Positions 31,090 to 39,439 of a DNA stretch of 64,000 nt are shown here, piece after piece; position 1 is the first letter of the stretch, and each line of letters begins with the position of its first letter. The stretch is from a virus, in IMG/VR virus record IMGVR_UViG_3300029914_000011, positions 32,305-96,304 of that record. The stretch is one strand, 5' to 3'. Both the position numbers and the translations under genes were made by a program. A model generated the notes under the pieces. The model saw only the letters and a list, made by a program, of their open reading frames with translations. It was not told the origin of the DNA and did not search any database.

Positions 31090-31921
31090 AAATTTGTTCC
31101 TTCTAGCGATTATGTATCACGGGTCTACTAACAGGGTTCCGTTTTAAAAACGGAAGTAGTGTAATAGAGATAAGTCATTGTAATTTTTAGGAAAAATTTT
31201 TAGAAATTATTTTGGTGTTTTTGGTCATAACACTATTTCTACTACCATGGGGGCTTGTGGGCAAGGACTATGCCAAACACCGGTTTGTGGTATGTATGTG
31301 TAAACATTTACATTTTAGTCGTAATGCATACAATGTGCCATTACTACCCACTAACTGCCGTGACCATGCCCTCATAACTCGGTCATGCCTATATGCTACC
31401 ATAAGCCATGCTAGCAAGTCAAGGGCTCTCTCTCAATTCGATTTAAGACACTTTATAGTAAAGTTTGATTAGATGCCTATCCTCATAAGGTCATGCCTGT
31501 ACGGGGCTATTAAACGAATTAAACGAAACGAACTATATAGGCTTGCATATTCCATCAAGGTTATATTATACTTATAGCATGCGCTACCCTATAACGGCCT
31601 ATAGCCTTGAGCTCTCACCTTGTATCATTAACATAGTTTTTGTTACATATTAACCCTATACTATCAAGGCCTCATATCGTGTAACTAATACAAATGTTTT
31701 TGTTACAATGATTCAATCAAAATAATTGAAAATGGACGTGGAAATGCCCTGCAATGAAAACCGTAGAATCCCTTGCAAGGCATTAGTATTCGTAGAGCTC
31801 AAAAAAAGCTCTCAATTACAGATTATTCCGTCATGTTCGAATATGCTAGACGCAATAGTCCAGTATTAAGATTAACTAATAATCACTATTAATGCCTAAT
31901 GGCGGCTATTGGTGAGTACCT

Positions 31922-31965
31922 GAAAGGGTATAAAATCATTGAATTCACTTAAACTATACCCTTTC
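31922..31965. repeat. 11-bp inverted repeat GAAAGGGTATA/TATACCCTTTC
   Basis: Perfect arms at 31922-31932 and 31955-31965 with a 22-nt AT-rich spacer containing GAATTC. Either a cruciform/operator or an RNA hairpin; no U-tract follows. Confidence 0.75.
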
Positions 31966-31981
31966 ACATACTATTTTGCAT

Positions 31982-32087
31982 AGTGTCGCAAAATGCGATT
32001 AATCTATGCAAAATGCGACACTGTAAGTAATTGTATTAATTAGGCTTATAGCAATATAGCTTAATAAAGTGTCGCATAACGCGATTA
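31982..32087. repeat. AGTGTCGCA iteron-like repeats
   Basis: AGTGTCGCAAAATGCGATTA at 31982-32001 and AGTGTCGCATAACGCGATTA at 32068-32087 (two mismatches), with an inverted copy TGCAAAATGCGACACT at 32007-32022. Looks like binding sites for a replication initiator or regulator. Confidence 0.7.
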
Positions 32088-32154
32088 GGTCAATATGCCT
32101 ATCTCATAATTACAATGACTTACCCATGGCATACCCTATGCAATACCTATAAGT

Positions 32155-32328
32155 ATGAAGACTTTAAAACTAGGCGATACAGTAACCATCTATAACAAAC
32201 TAACCAGTAGAGATGAAAATGCTACAGTAATTGACTATAATAAACATACTGTTAGCGTTATAACTCAAAATGATGAAATGATCGACGTATCAATGAAAGA
32301 CGTTGTAATTTTGGATGAGGTAGCCTAA
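32155..32328 (+). CDS. Small SH3-like hypothetical protein
   Basis: 57 residues from ATG 32155. LKLGDTVTIYN, then ATVIDYNKHTVSV, is a KOW-like strand pattern. TAATG overlap with the next gene. First gene of the accessory block. Confidence 0.6.
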   Translation: MKTLKLGDTVTIYNKLTSRDENATVIDYNKHTVSVITQNDEMIDVSMKDVVILDEVA

Positions 32329-32504
32329 TGAAATGCTTTAAAATTGACTATAGTATTCAGAATGAATCAAAAACGGCATGGGTCAAGTCTTACGGTAACA
32401 TTGATGCTATTAAACAAGTAACAAAAACCCTATCCCCTACCCTCAAGCTAACATTTAAACTAGTATCTATTTCAATCGTTTCAATTAATACGGCCAGGAG
32501 TTAA
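32328..32504 (+). CDS. Small hypothetical protein
   Basis: 58 residues, TAATG-coupled. Beta-rich; no family recognised. Confidence 0.6.
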   Translation: MKCFKIDYSIQNESKTAWVKSYGNIDAIKQVTKTLSPTLKLTFKLVSISIVSINTARS

Positions 32505-32508
32505 CCCT

Positions 32509-32790
32509 ATGACTAAACTAATAATCGTTATCTGTACCCCTGACCAATATAAATCAAAGCAGGGTATTCATTTAAATAGCCCTGACACATGGTATTTAAA
32601 AGATGCCGTTAATTCAGCTCATGCCAAGGGATTTAATGAAATCTATTGTCATTATGAGCCTGAAGGTCTTTATTATAAATTGAGTCAAGATATCTTGCAT
32701 CGTTTAATTGTATTAGGCAAGTCTCATACGGTATCTATTGCGCATCCTGCATCTATTGAAAACCATGAGCATTCTTTAGCTAACTATTGA
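32509..32790 (+). CDS. Hypothetical protein
   Basis: 93 residues; Rossmann-like first strand (KLIIVICTPDQY). Preceded by CCAGGAG. Overlaps the next gene leader. No family recognised. Confidence 0.7.
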   Translation: MTKLIIVICTPDQYKSKQGIHLNSPDTWYLKDAVNSAHAKGFNEIYCHYEPEGLYYKLSQDILHRLIVLGKSHTVSIAHPASIENHEHSLANY

Positions 32791-32798
32791 GGTATATT

Positions 32799-33131
32799 AT
32801 GGCTAAATTTACACTGTACACTTATGACTTATGGGCCGATCAATCCAATTGCAATGACTGCCATAGTCCTAGAATTGACGATATAGGGTGCCTAGAATGC
32901 AAGTCTAGGGATATCCATACAAGTTATTCAGTAAATGACGTATTTAGAGTTCAAACGATTGAGGCCGATACATTAGAGGCCGCAATGATTGAAATGGGAT
33001 TGCATTTAGATAAAATTGAAGAAGACTTAAATATAGATAATTCAATGAATATTGTTTACTTTCGATATACTGATAAGGCTGGAAAATTTGCCTATAGTCC
33101 CGCATGCGAGATTAGAATAGAGTGTAATTAA
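32799..33131 (+). CDS. Zinc-binding hypothetical protein
   Basis: 110 residues from ATG 32799, after GAGGTATATT. CNDCHSP and CLECK form a rubredoxin-like zinc knuckle in the first third. Function unknown. Confidence 0.7.
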   Translation: MAKFTLYTYDLWADQSNCNDCHSPRIDDIGCLECKSRDIHTSYSVNDVFRVQTIEADTLEAAMIEMGLHLDKIEEDLNIDNSMNIVYFRYTDKAGKFAYSPACEIRIECN

Positions 33132-33320
33132 TTTAGTTTAGACTGTCTAGTCTTTATATGTGTCATACTTTTAAGGCCTAATTGATATATCTGAATATAT
33201 TCAACTAGATACGCTATTATATCGTGATAACTGTATTTAGTTTTGACACACTATTTCAATTGATAAAACGCTAACCTATTGTTATTACATGTTGGCATAC
33301 CTGATGCATTTACTATAAGC

Positions 33321-33560
33321 ATGACACTCACTAACCATGCTATAAAACGTATCATTGAACGAAACAAGGCCGCTAGTTTTATGACGCCCAAACAATTGAC
33401 TTCATTAGCTAATAGCGCTGAAATCATTAATGACGGCCATATTAAATACCTTATAATGAAATCAATTGATATTGTACTAGTCCTCAATACCTCTAATGAT
33501 CAAGTTTTAACTACATATCGATTCAGTAATTCTAAATTTAATGAAAGGCCTACCCAATGA
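33321..33560 (+). CDS. DUF4258-like small protein
   Basis: 79 residues from ATG 33321. NHAIKRIIERN at the start followed by strands (VLVLNTSNDQVLTTYRF) resembles DUF4258/RelE-like small folds. The catalytic residues of toxins cannot be judged. ATGA overlap with the next gene. Confidence 0.55.
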   Translation: MTLTNHAIKRIIERNKAASFMTPKQLTSLANSAEIINDGHIKYLIMKSIDIVLVLNTSNDQVLTTYRFSNSKFNERPTQ

Positions 33561-33757
33561 AAACAACATATTTAATTGAAAATAATTTAAATGAAGTCTT
33601 AGGCTATTCCAGTCAATTACATGAGGCAAAACGCATACTTGAGCATAAAACCGATAGCGGTAAAATAACTAAACTTGTAGGGCACTATTTTGGTGAGGGC
33701 TACCATGCTTATTATTTAATATACGACGGTAAAAAATACACTAGGGCGAAAAAATAA
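33557..33757 (+). CDS. Hypothetical protein
   Basis: 66 residues, ATGA-coupled to the previous gene. Alpha/beta, basic C-terminus (YDGKKYTRAKK). Confidence 0.65.
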   Translation: MKTTYLIENNLNEVLGYSSQLHEAKRILEHKTDSGKITKLVGHYFGEGYHAYYLIYDGKKYTRAKK

Positions 33758-33760
33758 TGC

Positions 33761-33789
33761 TTGACTCTCTATTTCACTAATGAGATACT
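33761..33789 (+). promoter_or_regulatory. Sigma-70-type promoter
   Basis: TTGACT (33761-33766), 17 nt, GATACT (33784-33789). Drives the gene at 33829, whose start is preceded by GAAAGG. Confidence 0.7.
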
Positions 33790-33828
33790 TTAATTAACGA
33801 AACGGTTATACCCCTTGAAAGGAATAAT

Positions 33829-34434
33829 ATGAAAAAAGTCAAAACAGTAAAAACATTTAAATCCGCTAAATTAGTCCAGTATAAAGGAGGTGGACATGAC
33901 GGCTGTTTTTGGGAATGGAATTTTGCCCTGTTAGTTGACGGTGTATTCCATGACGTGCTTGGTTCGGGCCGCAATGCTATTAAGAATAAGGCCGAATTGC
34001 TAGACTATATTAAAAAAGGTGTATCGGTTTATACTTACAATTTAAATAAAAAAGCTGATATTCTTGAATTCACTAAAGAGACCAATGAAACTACTCAAGG
34101 CAATGTAATTGCTGAAGTAAATAGAATTCTTAATTGTGATATCATGTTTTTTGACTGTACTTACTGCAAAAACCATATTTTTGCTCGAAACGATAGGCCT
34201 CATGATGCGGACTATCCTCAATTTTTCCATGATGACCAAGCGTATCATGGTAATGGCGGTATTGGCATTGTTTTTACTACTATTTTATGTGAGGATTGCT
34301 ATTGTAATACATGCGAAAATTGCAATTCAATTTTTTCGCCTGATGACGAAACATTTACAATTGAGAACAAAAATGGATATGAATCAAGAGTATGCCAGTA
34401 TTGTAAAGAACAAAGTGAAAAACAAGCAAGTTAA
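33829..34434 (+). CDS. Zinc-binding hypothetical protein
   Basis: 201 residues. N-terminal KSAKLVQYKGGGHDGCFWEWNF is a recurring phage-protein start. The C-terminal third has CTYCKNH, CEDCYCNTCENC and CQYCKEQ, eight or more Cys for two zinc ions. SD GAAAGG. Function unknown. Confidence 0.75.
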   Translation: MKKVKTVKTFKSAKLVQYKGGGHDGCFWEWNFALLVDGVFHDVLGSGRNAIKNKAELLDYIKKGVSVYTYNLNKKADILEFTKETNETTQGNVIAEVNRILNCDIMFFDCTYCKNHIFARNDRPHDADYPQFFHDDQAYHGNGGIGIVFTTILCEDCYCNTCENCNSIFSPDDETFTIENKNGYESRVCQYCKEQSEKQAS

Positions 34435-34465
34435 TAAATAGGGCAATAGTTCGAAAGGGAATAAT

Positions 34466-34936
34466 ATGAATAACAAGCATTTAATAGAACAATTCGAGGG
34501 TTTATCAACTGAAATCATGTATCAGTATAAGAGTAAGGATAGTTCATGGCCTTGTTTTAAATGGCTATTAGTTATTAATGGCGTTTCATTTGAGTATAGT
34601 ACCGGATTAGGCCATGCGGTGCCGCTATTGTCTAAGGACAATAAGAGACGTACTCAACCATTAAGGTCATTCTTATTGAAAAAGAGTGAGGGTTATTTTA
34701 ATGGTGTATGGGTATCAGTGCCTAAAGTAATTGATATTTTGGATTGTTTATTCCGTGAGTCGACGTGCTCATATATGACCTTTGATGATTTTTGCGATGC
34801 AATGGGTTACTCGAATGATTCTATCAAGGCATTAGATACCTATAGGGCAATTCAAAACAATACGGCTAAACTTAAAAAGGCATTAGGCCATAGATACGAT
34901 GAAATCGAAACTAAAATAACTGAAATGGAGCTTTAA
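34466..34936 (+). CDS. Conserved phage hypothetical protein
   Basis: 156 residues. WPCFKWLLVINGVSFEYSTG and FDDFCDAMGYSNDSIKALDT form a pattern I recall from phage proteins of unknown function. Leader GGGCAATAGTTCGAAAGG is shared with the 35241 gene. Confidence 0.75.
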   Translation: MNNKHLIEQFEGLSTEIMYQYKSKDSSWPCFKWLLVINGVSFEYSTGLGHAVPLLSKDNKRRTQPLRSFLLKKSEGYFNGVWVSVPKVIDILDCLFRESTCSYMTFDDFCDAMGYSNDSIKALDTYRAIQNNTAKLKKALGHRYDEIETKITEMEL

Positions 34937-34951
34937 ATGAAAGGAATTGAT

Positions 34952-35152
34952 ATGGCTCAATTAAAATGCGCATCAATGTTAGGTAAGGAATGCAATGACT
35001 TAGTTACCCATATTGACAATAGGGGTTATGTATACTGTAAGGCATGCGGGACTATTCGCCGCTTGTATAGCCTATACGGTATGAAAGTCAGGCAATTAAA
35101 ACCGAGTGAATTAAAATCATTGGAAAATGGCGAGCTACTAACAGAATATTGA
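34952..35152 (+). CDS. Small zinc-ribbon protein
   Basis: 66 residues from ATG 34952; an in-frame ATG 15 nt upstream is part of the ATGAAAGG ribosome-binding leader and is rejected. Cys residues near 6 and 14 and YCKACGT form a ribbon. Confidence 0.7.
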   Translation: MAQLKCASMLGKECNDLVTHIDNRGYVYCKACGTIRRLYSLYGMKVRQLKPSELKSLENGELLTEY

Positions 35153-35176
35153 AAGGAAAATAATAAAAATTAATAC

Positions 35177-35205
35177 TTGACGGACTATATCAATTGTGAG
35201 ATACT
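35177..35205 (+). promoter_or_regulatory. Sigma-70-type promoter
   Basis: TTGACG (35177-35182), 17 nt, GATACT (35200-35205). Drives the DUF932-like gene. Confidence 0.7.
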
Positions 35206-35240
35206 TTTTATAACAAAGGGCAATAGCCCGAAAGGATACT

Positions 35241-36065
35241 ATGTTTAATCAAAATGATTCAATCGAAAATACTATCGTCAATCCGGTCGAACAAACTAGG
35301 GCACTAACTGACCGTGACTCATATGGCTTTGTTAACACTACTGAAGTATTAAACGCTTTTAGTAGCGCTGGGTGGCTTCCTATAGATACTAAAGTAGGCC
35401 GAGTTAATAAGCCTGAAAAACAAGGATTTCAAAAACACCTAATTCGTTTAGAGAATCCACTATTTAGATCTATTGAGGGATTAAGTCAGGCTAACCATTC
35501 CGTGCCTCAATTAGTTCTATTGAATAGTCACGATTGCTCTACCTCTATGCAATTGTTTTTCGGTCTAGTCCGCATTGCATGCCTCAATGGTATCATTGCA
35601 GGTACAGCGCTAAACTCAATGAGATTAGTTCATAGTAAATCAATTACGTCGAAACTACCTCAAGCTATTGAGTATATGGTCAATAATTTTGGTAACTTTA
35701 CTAATCAAGTAGTGGCGCTTCAAAATAAGACTATGAGTCAAGCGGCGCAACATGAATTCGTAAGACGTGTTTACTCCGCTCGCCTTGAAAGTGTTAGTAA
35801 TATTCAGCGCATTGATTTTAGCCTACCTCATGCATTGCGTCACGCCGATACTGGTACTGATGCGTATAGCATCTTCAATCGAGTACAGGAAAAACTTATT
35901 CGTGGCGGTATCCAATACGTTTATACTCGCCATACTAAAAATGATCAAGGTGAGGTCATTGACTCAAGGCTTGTTAGTAGTACCACTAGAAAAATTGCAA
36001 GTGTTACGGCTCAAGTTAAATTGAATCAACTTGTTTATGATACCGCAATGGAATTAGCCGCTTAA
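35241..36065 (+). CDS. DUF932-like phage/plasmid protein
   Basis: 274 residues. RDSYGFVNTTEVLNAFSSAG, then KHLIRLENP, LVLLNSHDCSTSMQLFFGL and RIACLNGIIAG match the DUF932 family of phage and plasmid proteins, common beside plasmid or prophage replication and maintenance genes. No catalytic residues are assigned; some members have been discussed as single-strand annealing or anti-restriction factors, unproven. SD CGAAAGG. Confidence 0.9.
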   Translation: MFNQNDSIENTIVNPVEQTRALTDRDSYGFVNTTEVLNAFSSAGWLPIDTKVGRVNKPEKQGFQKHLIRLENPLFRSIEGLSQANHSVPQLVLLNSHDCSTSMQLFFGLVRIACLNGIIAGTALNSMRLVHSKSITSKLPQAIEYMVNNFGNFTNQVVALQNKTMSQAAQHEFVRRVYSARLESVSNIQRIDFSLPHALRHADTGTDAYSIFNRVQEKLIRGGIQYVYTRHTKNDQGEVIDSRLVSSTTRKIASVTAQVKLNQLVYDTAMELAA

Positions 36066-36135
36066 TTCGTTTTTTCATCAATGGTATCGGTCTATTAGAT
36101 CGGTATCATTGAATGGTTAAATGAAAGGTATTTAT

Positions 36136-36306
36136 ATGACTAAAAAACAAAAAATTGATAGCATAGTTGACCTATGGATTGATAACATTGATTTACATGA
36201 TTTAATTGCATTTTACAGAGACGAAACGGCAAAACAATTAAATTTATTAAGTAATAAGGAAATCAATGGAATATATAGACAAAATGTATTAAATGAGGAG
36301 AATTGA
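36136..36306 (+). CDS. Small helical protein
   Basis: 56 residues from ATG 36136, after the ATGAAAGG leader. Acidic and helical. No family recognised. Confidence 0.65.
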   Translation: MTKKQKIDSIVDLWIDNIDLHDLIAFYRDETAKQLNLLSNKEINGIYRQNVLNEEN

Positions 36307-36308
36307 TT

Positions 36309-36473
36309 ATGAATAAACTTAAATCATTGACTTTAAATCAAGCGGTATTATTGCGCGATGCACTAGAACTAATTGAGCCTGACTCAAGGAAATCTCAAGT
36401 AGACAAATATTATTTACTAGCTCAACTTGAAACTATTATTGAGCGCTCAAGTATCGATGAGGTAGCGTCATGA
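36309..36473 (+). CDS. Small helical protein
   Basis: 54 residues from ATG 36309. ATGA overlap with the DUF7007-like gene. LNQAVLLRDALELIEPDSRK is amphipathic. No family recognised. Confidence 0.6.
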   Translation: MNKLKSLTLNQAVLLRDALELIEPDSRKSQVDKYYLLAQLETIIERSSIDEVAS

Positions 36474-36820
36474 GTCTATTTAGTAGGTCTAGGGGTATGA
36501 GTACGCCATGGGGTGCCTGCCAAAATAAAACAGTGTTAGGGCGTGGTGTTTTTATAGTCGATACGGCAGGTCATGGCGGCATGGCAATTAGTAAAGGTCT
36601 AGCATTGCGCCTATTAAGCAAAACAGCCATTGAGCAAGCGGCTATTGACTATGGCGCTTATTATTGGTTCGAGGAGGATTGCGCTATATCAATTCCTTTA
36701 GTTGATAGTAACTATATACTTGATCTATTTTGCACTAAACTACAGAGAGATAAATCAAAAACATATGAAATTGCAAGTGAAAGTAACAAGCATTATTTTC
36801 CTAATTATAACTTATTTTAA
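36470..36820 (+). CDS. DUF7007-like protein
   Basis: 116 residues. TPWGACQ, then GVFIVDTAGHGGMAISKG and YYWFEEDCA match the conserved TPWG/TAGHGG/EED pattern of DUF7007 proteins found in phages and plasmids; function unknown. Coupled by ATGA upstream. Confidence 0.82.
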   Translation: MSLFSRSRGMSTPWGACQNKTVLGRGVFIVDTAGHGGMAISKGLALRLLSKTAIEQAAIDYGAYYWFEEDCAISIPLVDSNYILDLFCTKLQRDKSKTYEIASESNKHYFPNYNLF

Positions 36821-36835
36821 TTGAAAGGGAATAAT

Positions 36836-37519
36836 ATGACCAAACTACTAGTACAGAATTCAAAAATCAAAAAATCAGGTAACAATGAAATTGTAGTCTA
36901 TAATTTTGGTATCCCTGCCCTTAAGTCTAAACAAGGGCTATCTACTTGCCCTATGGCTAGTAAATGCGCGGTAGGATGCTACGCTAGAAGCGGCGCATAT
37001 CTGTTTAGTAATGCAGCGCTAGCATACGAAAATAGACTTAAGGCCGCGCTATCACCTCAATTCAGTGCATTGATTCAGGTAGAGCTCAATGCGGCCAAAA
37101 AACGCGCTAAAACGAAAAAGATTTATATTCGTATCCATGATTCAGGCGATTTTTTTAGTCCCGAATACTTTAAAAAATGGCTAGTAGTTATGCTAAATAA
37201 TCCTGAAGTTACCTTCTATGCTTATACGAAAATGGTGTCATTCTTTAAGGGTATTAAATTGCCTAGTAACTTCATTTTGATTTATTCATTAGGCGGACGT
37301 GAGGATAACTTGATTGACCAAAATACCGATAGACACTCAAGGGTATTCGAAACAATTGAGGCATTGACTAATTCCGGTTATGTTAATGCGTCAAGCGATG
37401 ACCTTCAGGCATTAGGAGATAGTCCCTTGATCGGCCTACACTTTCACCATGCTAAAAAATGGTCTAATACGTCATGGGGTAGCGTCGAAACGAATGAGGA
37501 TATTAAACAAGCGGCTTAA
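36836..37519 (+). CDS. GP88-like protein
   Basis: 227 residues from ATG 36836 after GAAAGGGAATAAT. CPMASKCAVGCYARSG, then IRIHDSGDFFSPEYFKKW match the Gene product 88 family of mycobacteriophages and plasmids. The three Cys could bind a metal or Fe-S cluster. Function not established. Confidence 0.88.
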   Translation: MTKLLVQNSKIKKSGNNEIVVYNFGIPALKSKQGLSTCPMASKCAVGCYARSGAYLFSNAALAYENRLKAALSPQFSALIQVELNAAKKRAKTKKIYIRIHDSGDFFSPEYFKKWLVVMLNNPEVTFYAYTKMVSFFKGIKLPSNFILIYSLGGREDNLIDQNTDRHSRVFETIEALTNSGYVNASSDDLQALGDSPLIGLHFHHAKKWSNTSWGSVETNEDIKQAA

Positions 37520-37555
37520 ACTAAAGTAATTGTTTAATTAATTTAATTAATACAT

Positions 37556-38074
37556 GTGTCAATTGGGACATGTGTAGTGTCTGCCGTGTGTCAGAAAAAA
37601 GTGTGTCTTATGGGATCTTCGCATTATTTTGAAATCAATGAAATTAAAGGAATGGCTAAAGTAAATGAAATGCGCTATAAGCGTGCAATACAGGATTGTC
37701 AACGAATTGTAAGGACATACTATAAAAAATATGGCGGCCTATCAGGGTATTCAGCGCATACCGTGATAGGGCAATACGGCGGCCTATCAGTCAATGGTAA
37801 GGGTCAGTTAGCTCATGAGGATTTTACTTTAAGAGAACATTTCAATCAAAATAAGGGATTCAACTTCTGTAAAACTGATGACAAGCCATATGACCTAGTG
37901 GTAACGGCATGTTTAGCCGTGTTAGCACATAGATTAGGGGATGCTTTTAAGGTATCAAGCGATGGTAACGCAAAACACTGGACTAAGGGCGTAGCATATG
38001 CACGTAAGGTAACGGGCCTAGCTATTAAAAATCCTATAGGGGTACCCCATGGTAAAAAATTGACTACAATCTAG
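37556..38074 (+). CDS. Hypothetical protein
   Basis: Frame of up to 172 residues; the first 30 residues are Cys-rich and lack a good ribosome site, so a start at ATG 37664 or nearby (AAAGGA upstream) is possible. KPYDLVVTACLAVLAHRLGD and HWTKGVAYARKV are the conserved-looking part. An ACATGTGT direct repeat lies at its beginning. Confidence 0.6.
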   Translation: MSIGTCVVSAVCQKKVCLMGSSHYFEINEIKGMAKVNEMRYKRAIQDCQRIVRTYYKKYGGLSGYSAHTVIGQYGGLSVNGKGQLAHEDFTLREHFNQNKGFNFCKTDDKPYDLVVTACLAVLAHRLGDAFKVSSDGNAKHWTKGVAYARKVTGLAIKNPIGVPHGKKLTTI

Positions 38075-38113
38075 TGATTTTATAAAAGTGAATTTTGAGT
38101 GAAAGGTATTGAT

Positions 38114-38344
38114 ATGACTGTTAGAAAAGTATGGAGTCTTTTAGATGAAGGTAAGGCAGTGTATTGGACTAATACCCTATATAAAGTCTACATTGAGGAC
38201 GTCAATACAGGGCATCAAAATCAGAGAGAGCATTTTACTAGGCGCGGTAATAAACTTCTATCGGTTAGGTGTACCGATAACGGTTTTGGGTCTATTATGA
38301 CTCCGAGTGACTTACCTAAACTATTTTTAAATGAGGAGAATTAA
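38114..38344 (+). CDS. Hypothetical protein
   Basis: 76 residues from ATG 38114 after GTGAAAGG. Small beta-rich fold (GKAVYWTNTLYKVYIEDV, then KLLSVRCTDNGFGSIMTPSD), like small phage beta barrels. Confidence 0.7.
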   Translation: MTVRKVWSLLDEGKAVYWTNTLYKVYIEDVNTGHQNQREHFTRRGNKLLSVRCTDNGFGSIMTPSDLPKLFLNEEN

Positions 38345-38347
38345 ACA

Positions 38348-38560
38348 ATGAAAACAATTAACTTAAATTCAATGACATCCGGTGAGCGTTTAAATTATTA
38401 TCGTATAAAGAAAGAATTAACCCAAACAAAACTTGCAGTTCTATCGGGCATTGGACAGCCTAACATTGCATCTTATGAAACTGGGAATAGAGTTCTAGGC
38501 TTGAATGCGGCCAAAAAACTAGCTCATGCATTGCAAGTTGATTACAGGGAATTGATTTAA
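38348..38560 (+). CDS. Xre-type helix-turn-helix regulator
   Basis: 70 residues, a single HTH domain: RIKKELTQTKLAVLSGIGQP then IASYETGNR and AKKLAHALQVDY. It binds DNA as a dimer, but no second domain is present. SD GAGGAG. It probably controls accessory-block promoters. Confidence 0.92.
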   Translation: MKTINLNSMTSGERLNYYRIKKELTQTKLAVLSGIGQPNIASYETGNRVLGLNAAKKLAHALQVDYRELI

Positions 38561-38574
38561 TGAAAGGGATGAAT

Positions 38575-38835
38575 ATGAAAGAAACTCAAAGCGATATCAA
38601 GATGAATGATATTCAAAAAATGATGAGATTTGCAATGGAATTACAGGCACTAGCGCATAAGCATGGCTACGAGATTTTTAGAGATGCGGCAGCGCAAGCT
38701 TGTTTCATGGCGTCGGATGACACCGAGGATTTTGAGGATAAGTCATTGACGCAAAAATACAGATACTTAGCTAACTGTTTAACTGATGCCGAGACCAATG
38801 AGCCTATTTTTAGCAGTTCATACATTGAGGATTGA
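38575..38835 (+). CDS. Hypothetical helical protein
   Basis: 86 residues from ATG 38575 after ATGAAAGGG. Acidic, helical. Overlaps the Xre gene stop only through its leader. No family recognised. Confidence 0.7.
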   Translation: MKETQSDIKMNDIQKMMRFAMELQALAHKHGYEIFRDAAAQACFMASDDTEDFEDKSLTQKYRYLANCLTDAETNEPIFSSSYIED

Positions 38836-38910
38836 AGGATACCCCCAGTGCAATTTTTGAGCCAAAATAAAGTGTTTTTCCAAAAGTGAATTTTTTGAGG
38901 AGTAAATGAT

Positions 38911-39096
38911 ATGAATCCAGTTGAATGTTTTTTGGTAGCTCTGTATGCTCTTGTTGCTGTAGGTGTATTTTTTATGAGCATAGATAGTCGATTGAACGGT
39001 AGACAAGTTGCGGCCAATGCTTTGTTTTGGCCTATCTTTGGAGTAATTCATTTGGCAATTGGAATAATTGAAAACTTCAAGGATCTTAATAGATAA
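38911..39096 (+). CDS. Two-pass membrane protein
   Basis: 61 residues. Two hydrophobic helices (FLVALYALVAVGVFFMSI; ALFWPIFGVIHLAIGII). SD GAGGAG. Same overall style as 40695-40904. Confidence 0.7.
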   Translation: MNPVECFLVALYALVAVGVFFMSIDSRLNGRQVAANALFWPIFGVIHLAIGIIENFKDLNR

Positions 39097-39110
39097 TGAA
39101 AGGAATGAAT

Positions 39111-39326
39111 ATGGATAGCCAAGATATTGAGAACTTTAAGAACATTGTATATGTTCAAAGCATGGTAGCCTGTGCGTCTATTGAGTTAGCAGCAATGCAA
39201 ACCGAAAACAAACGAATGGAATTATTAGGTTTCGCGCCTACTTATACAGAGAAAAACTTTCAAGATCTTATCCTACAATACGGTATCCATCACAATGCTG
39301 TAGTTGAGAGAATGATTAATAGATAG
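39111..39326 (+). CDS. Hypothetical helical protein
   Basis: 71 residues from ATG 39111 after ATGAAAGG. Helical; no family recognised. Confidence 0.7.
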   Translation: MDSQDIENFKNIVYVQSMVACASIELAAMQTENKRMELLGFAPTYTEKNFQDLILQYGIHHNAVVERMINR

Positions 39327-39393
39327 GGGGAGTATCGAAAATAGATATACGGGTAAGTATTTACCAAAAGTGTTTTTTGGCAGAGTATAATCC

Positions 39394-39422
39394 TTGACTT
39401 TATCTGTAGTATATTTTAAAAT
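39394..39422 (+). promoter_or_regulatory. Sigma-70-type promoter
   Basis: TTGACT (39394-39399), 17 nt, TAAAAT (39417-39422). Drives the 39440 gene. Confidence 0.75.
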
Positions 39423-39439
39423 TGAGATAGGAGATAGTT

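Larger units (their letters stand above)
31090..32154. other. Gene-free divergence region with repeats; candidate replication origin or control region
   Basis: About 1.06 kb without a convincing gene, between minus genes on the left and a long plus-strand block on the right. It holds two GTTTTTGTTACA direct repeats (31638-31649 and 31699-31710 approximately), AGAGCT/AGCTCT around A7 (31793-31813), an 11-bp inverted repeat and AGTGTCGCA repeats (listed below). The composition is unlike the minus-strand part. No known protein-binding site was recognised. Confidence 0.6.

Noticed and set aside
31212-31472. Plus-strand open frame of 86 codons in the gene-free region
   Set aside because: No ribosome site, alternative start, odd composition with many Cys/His/Arg, and it lies across repeats; treated as chance.
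31090-32154. CRISPR array
   Set aside because: The repeats are few, unevenly spaced and partly inverted; there are no regular spacers and no cas genes anywhere in the window.
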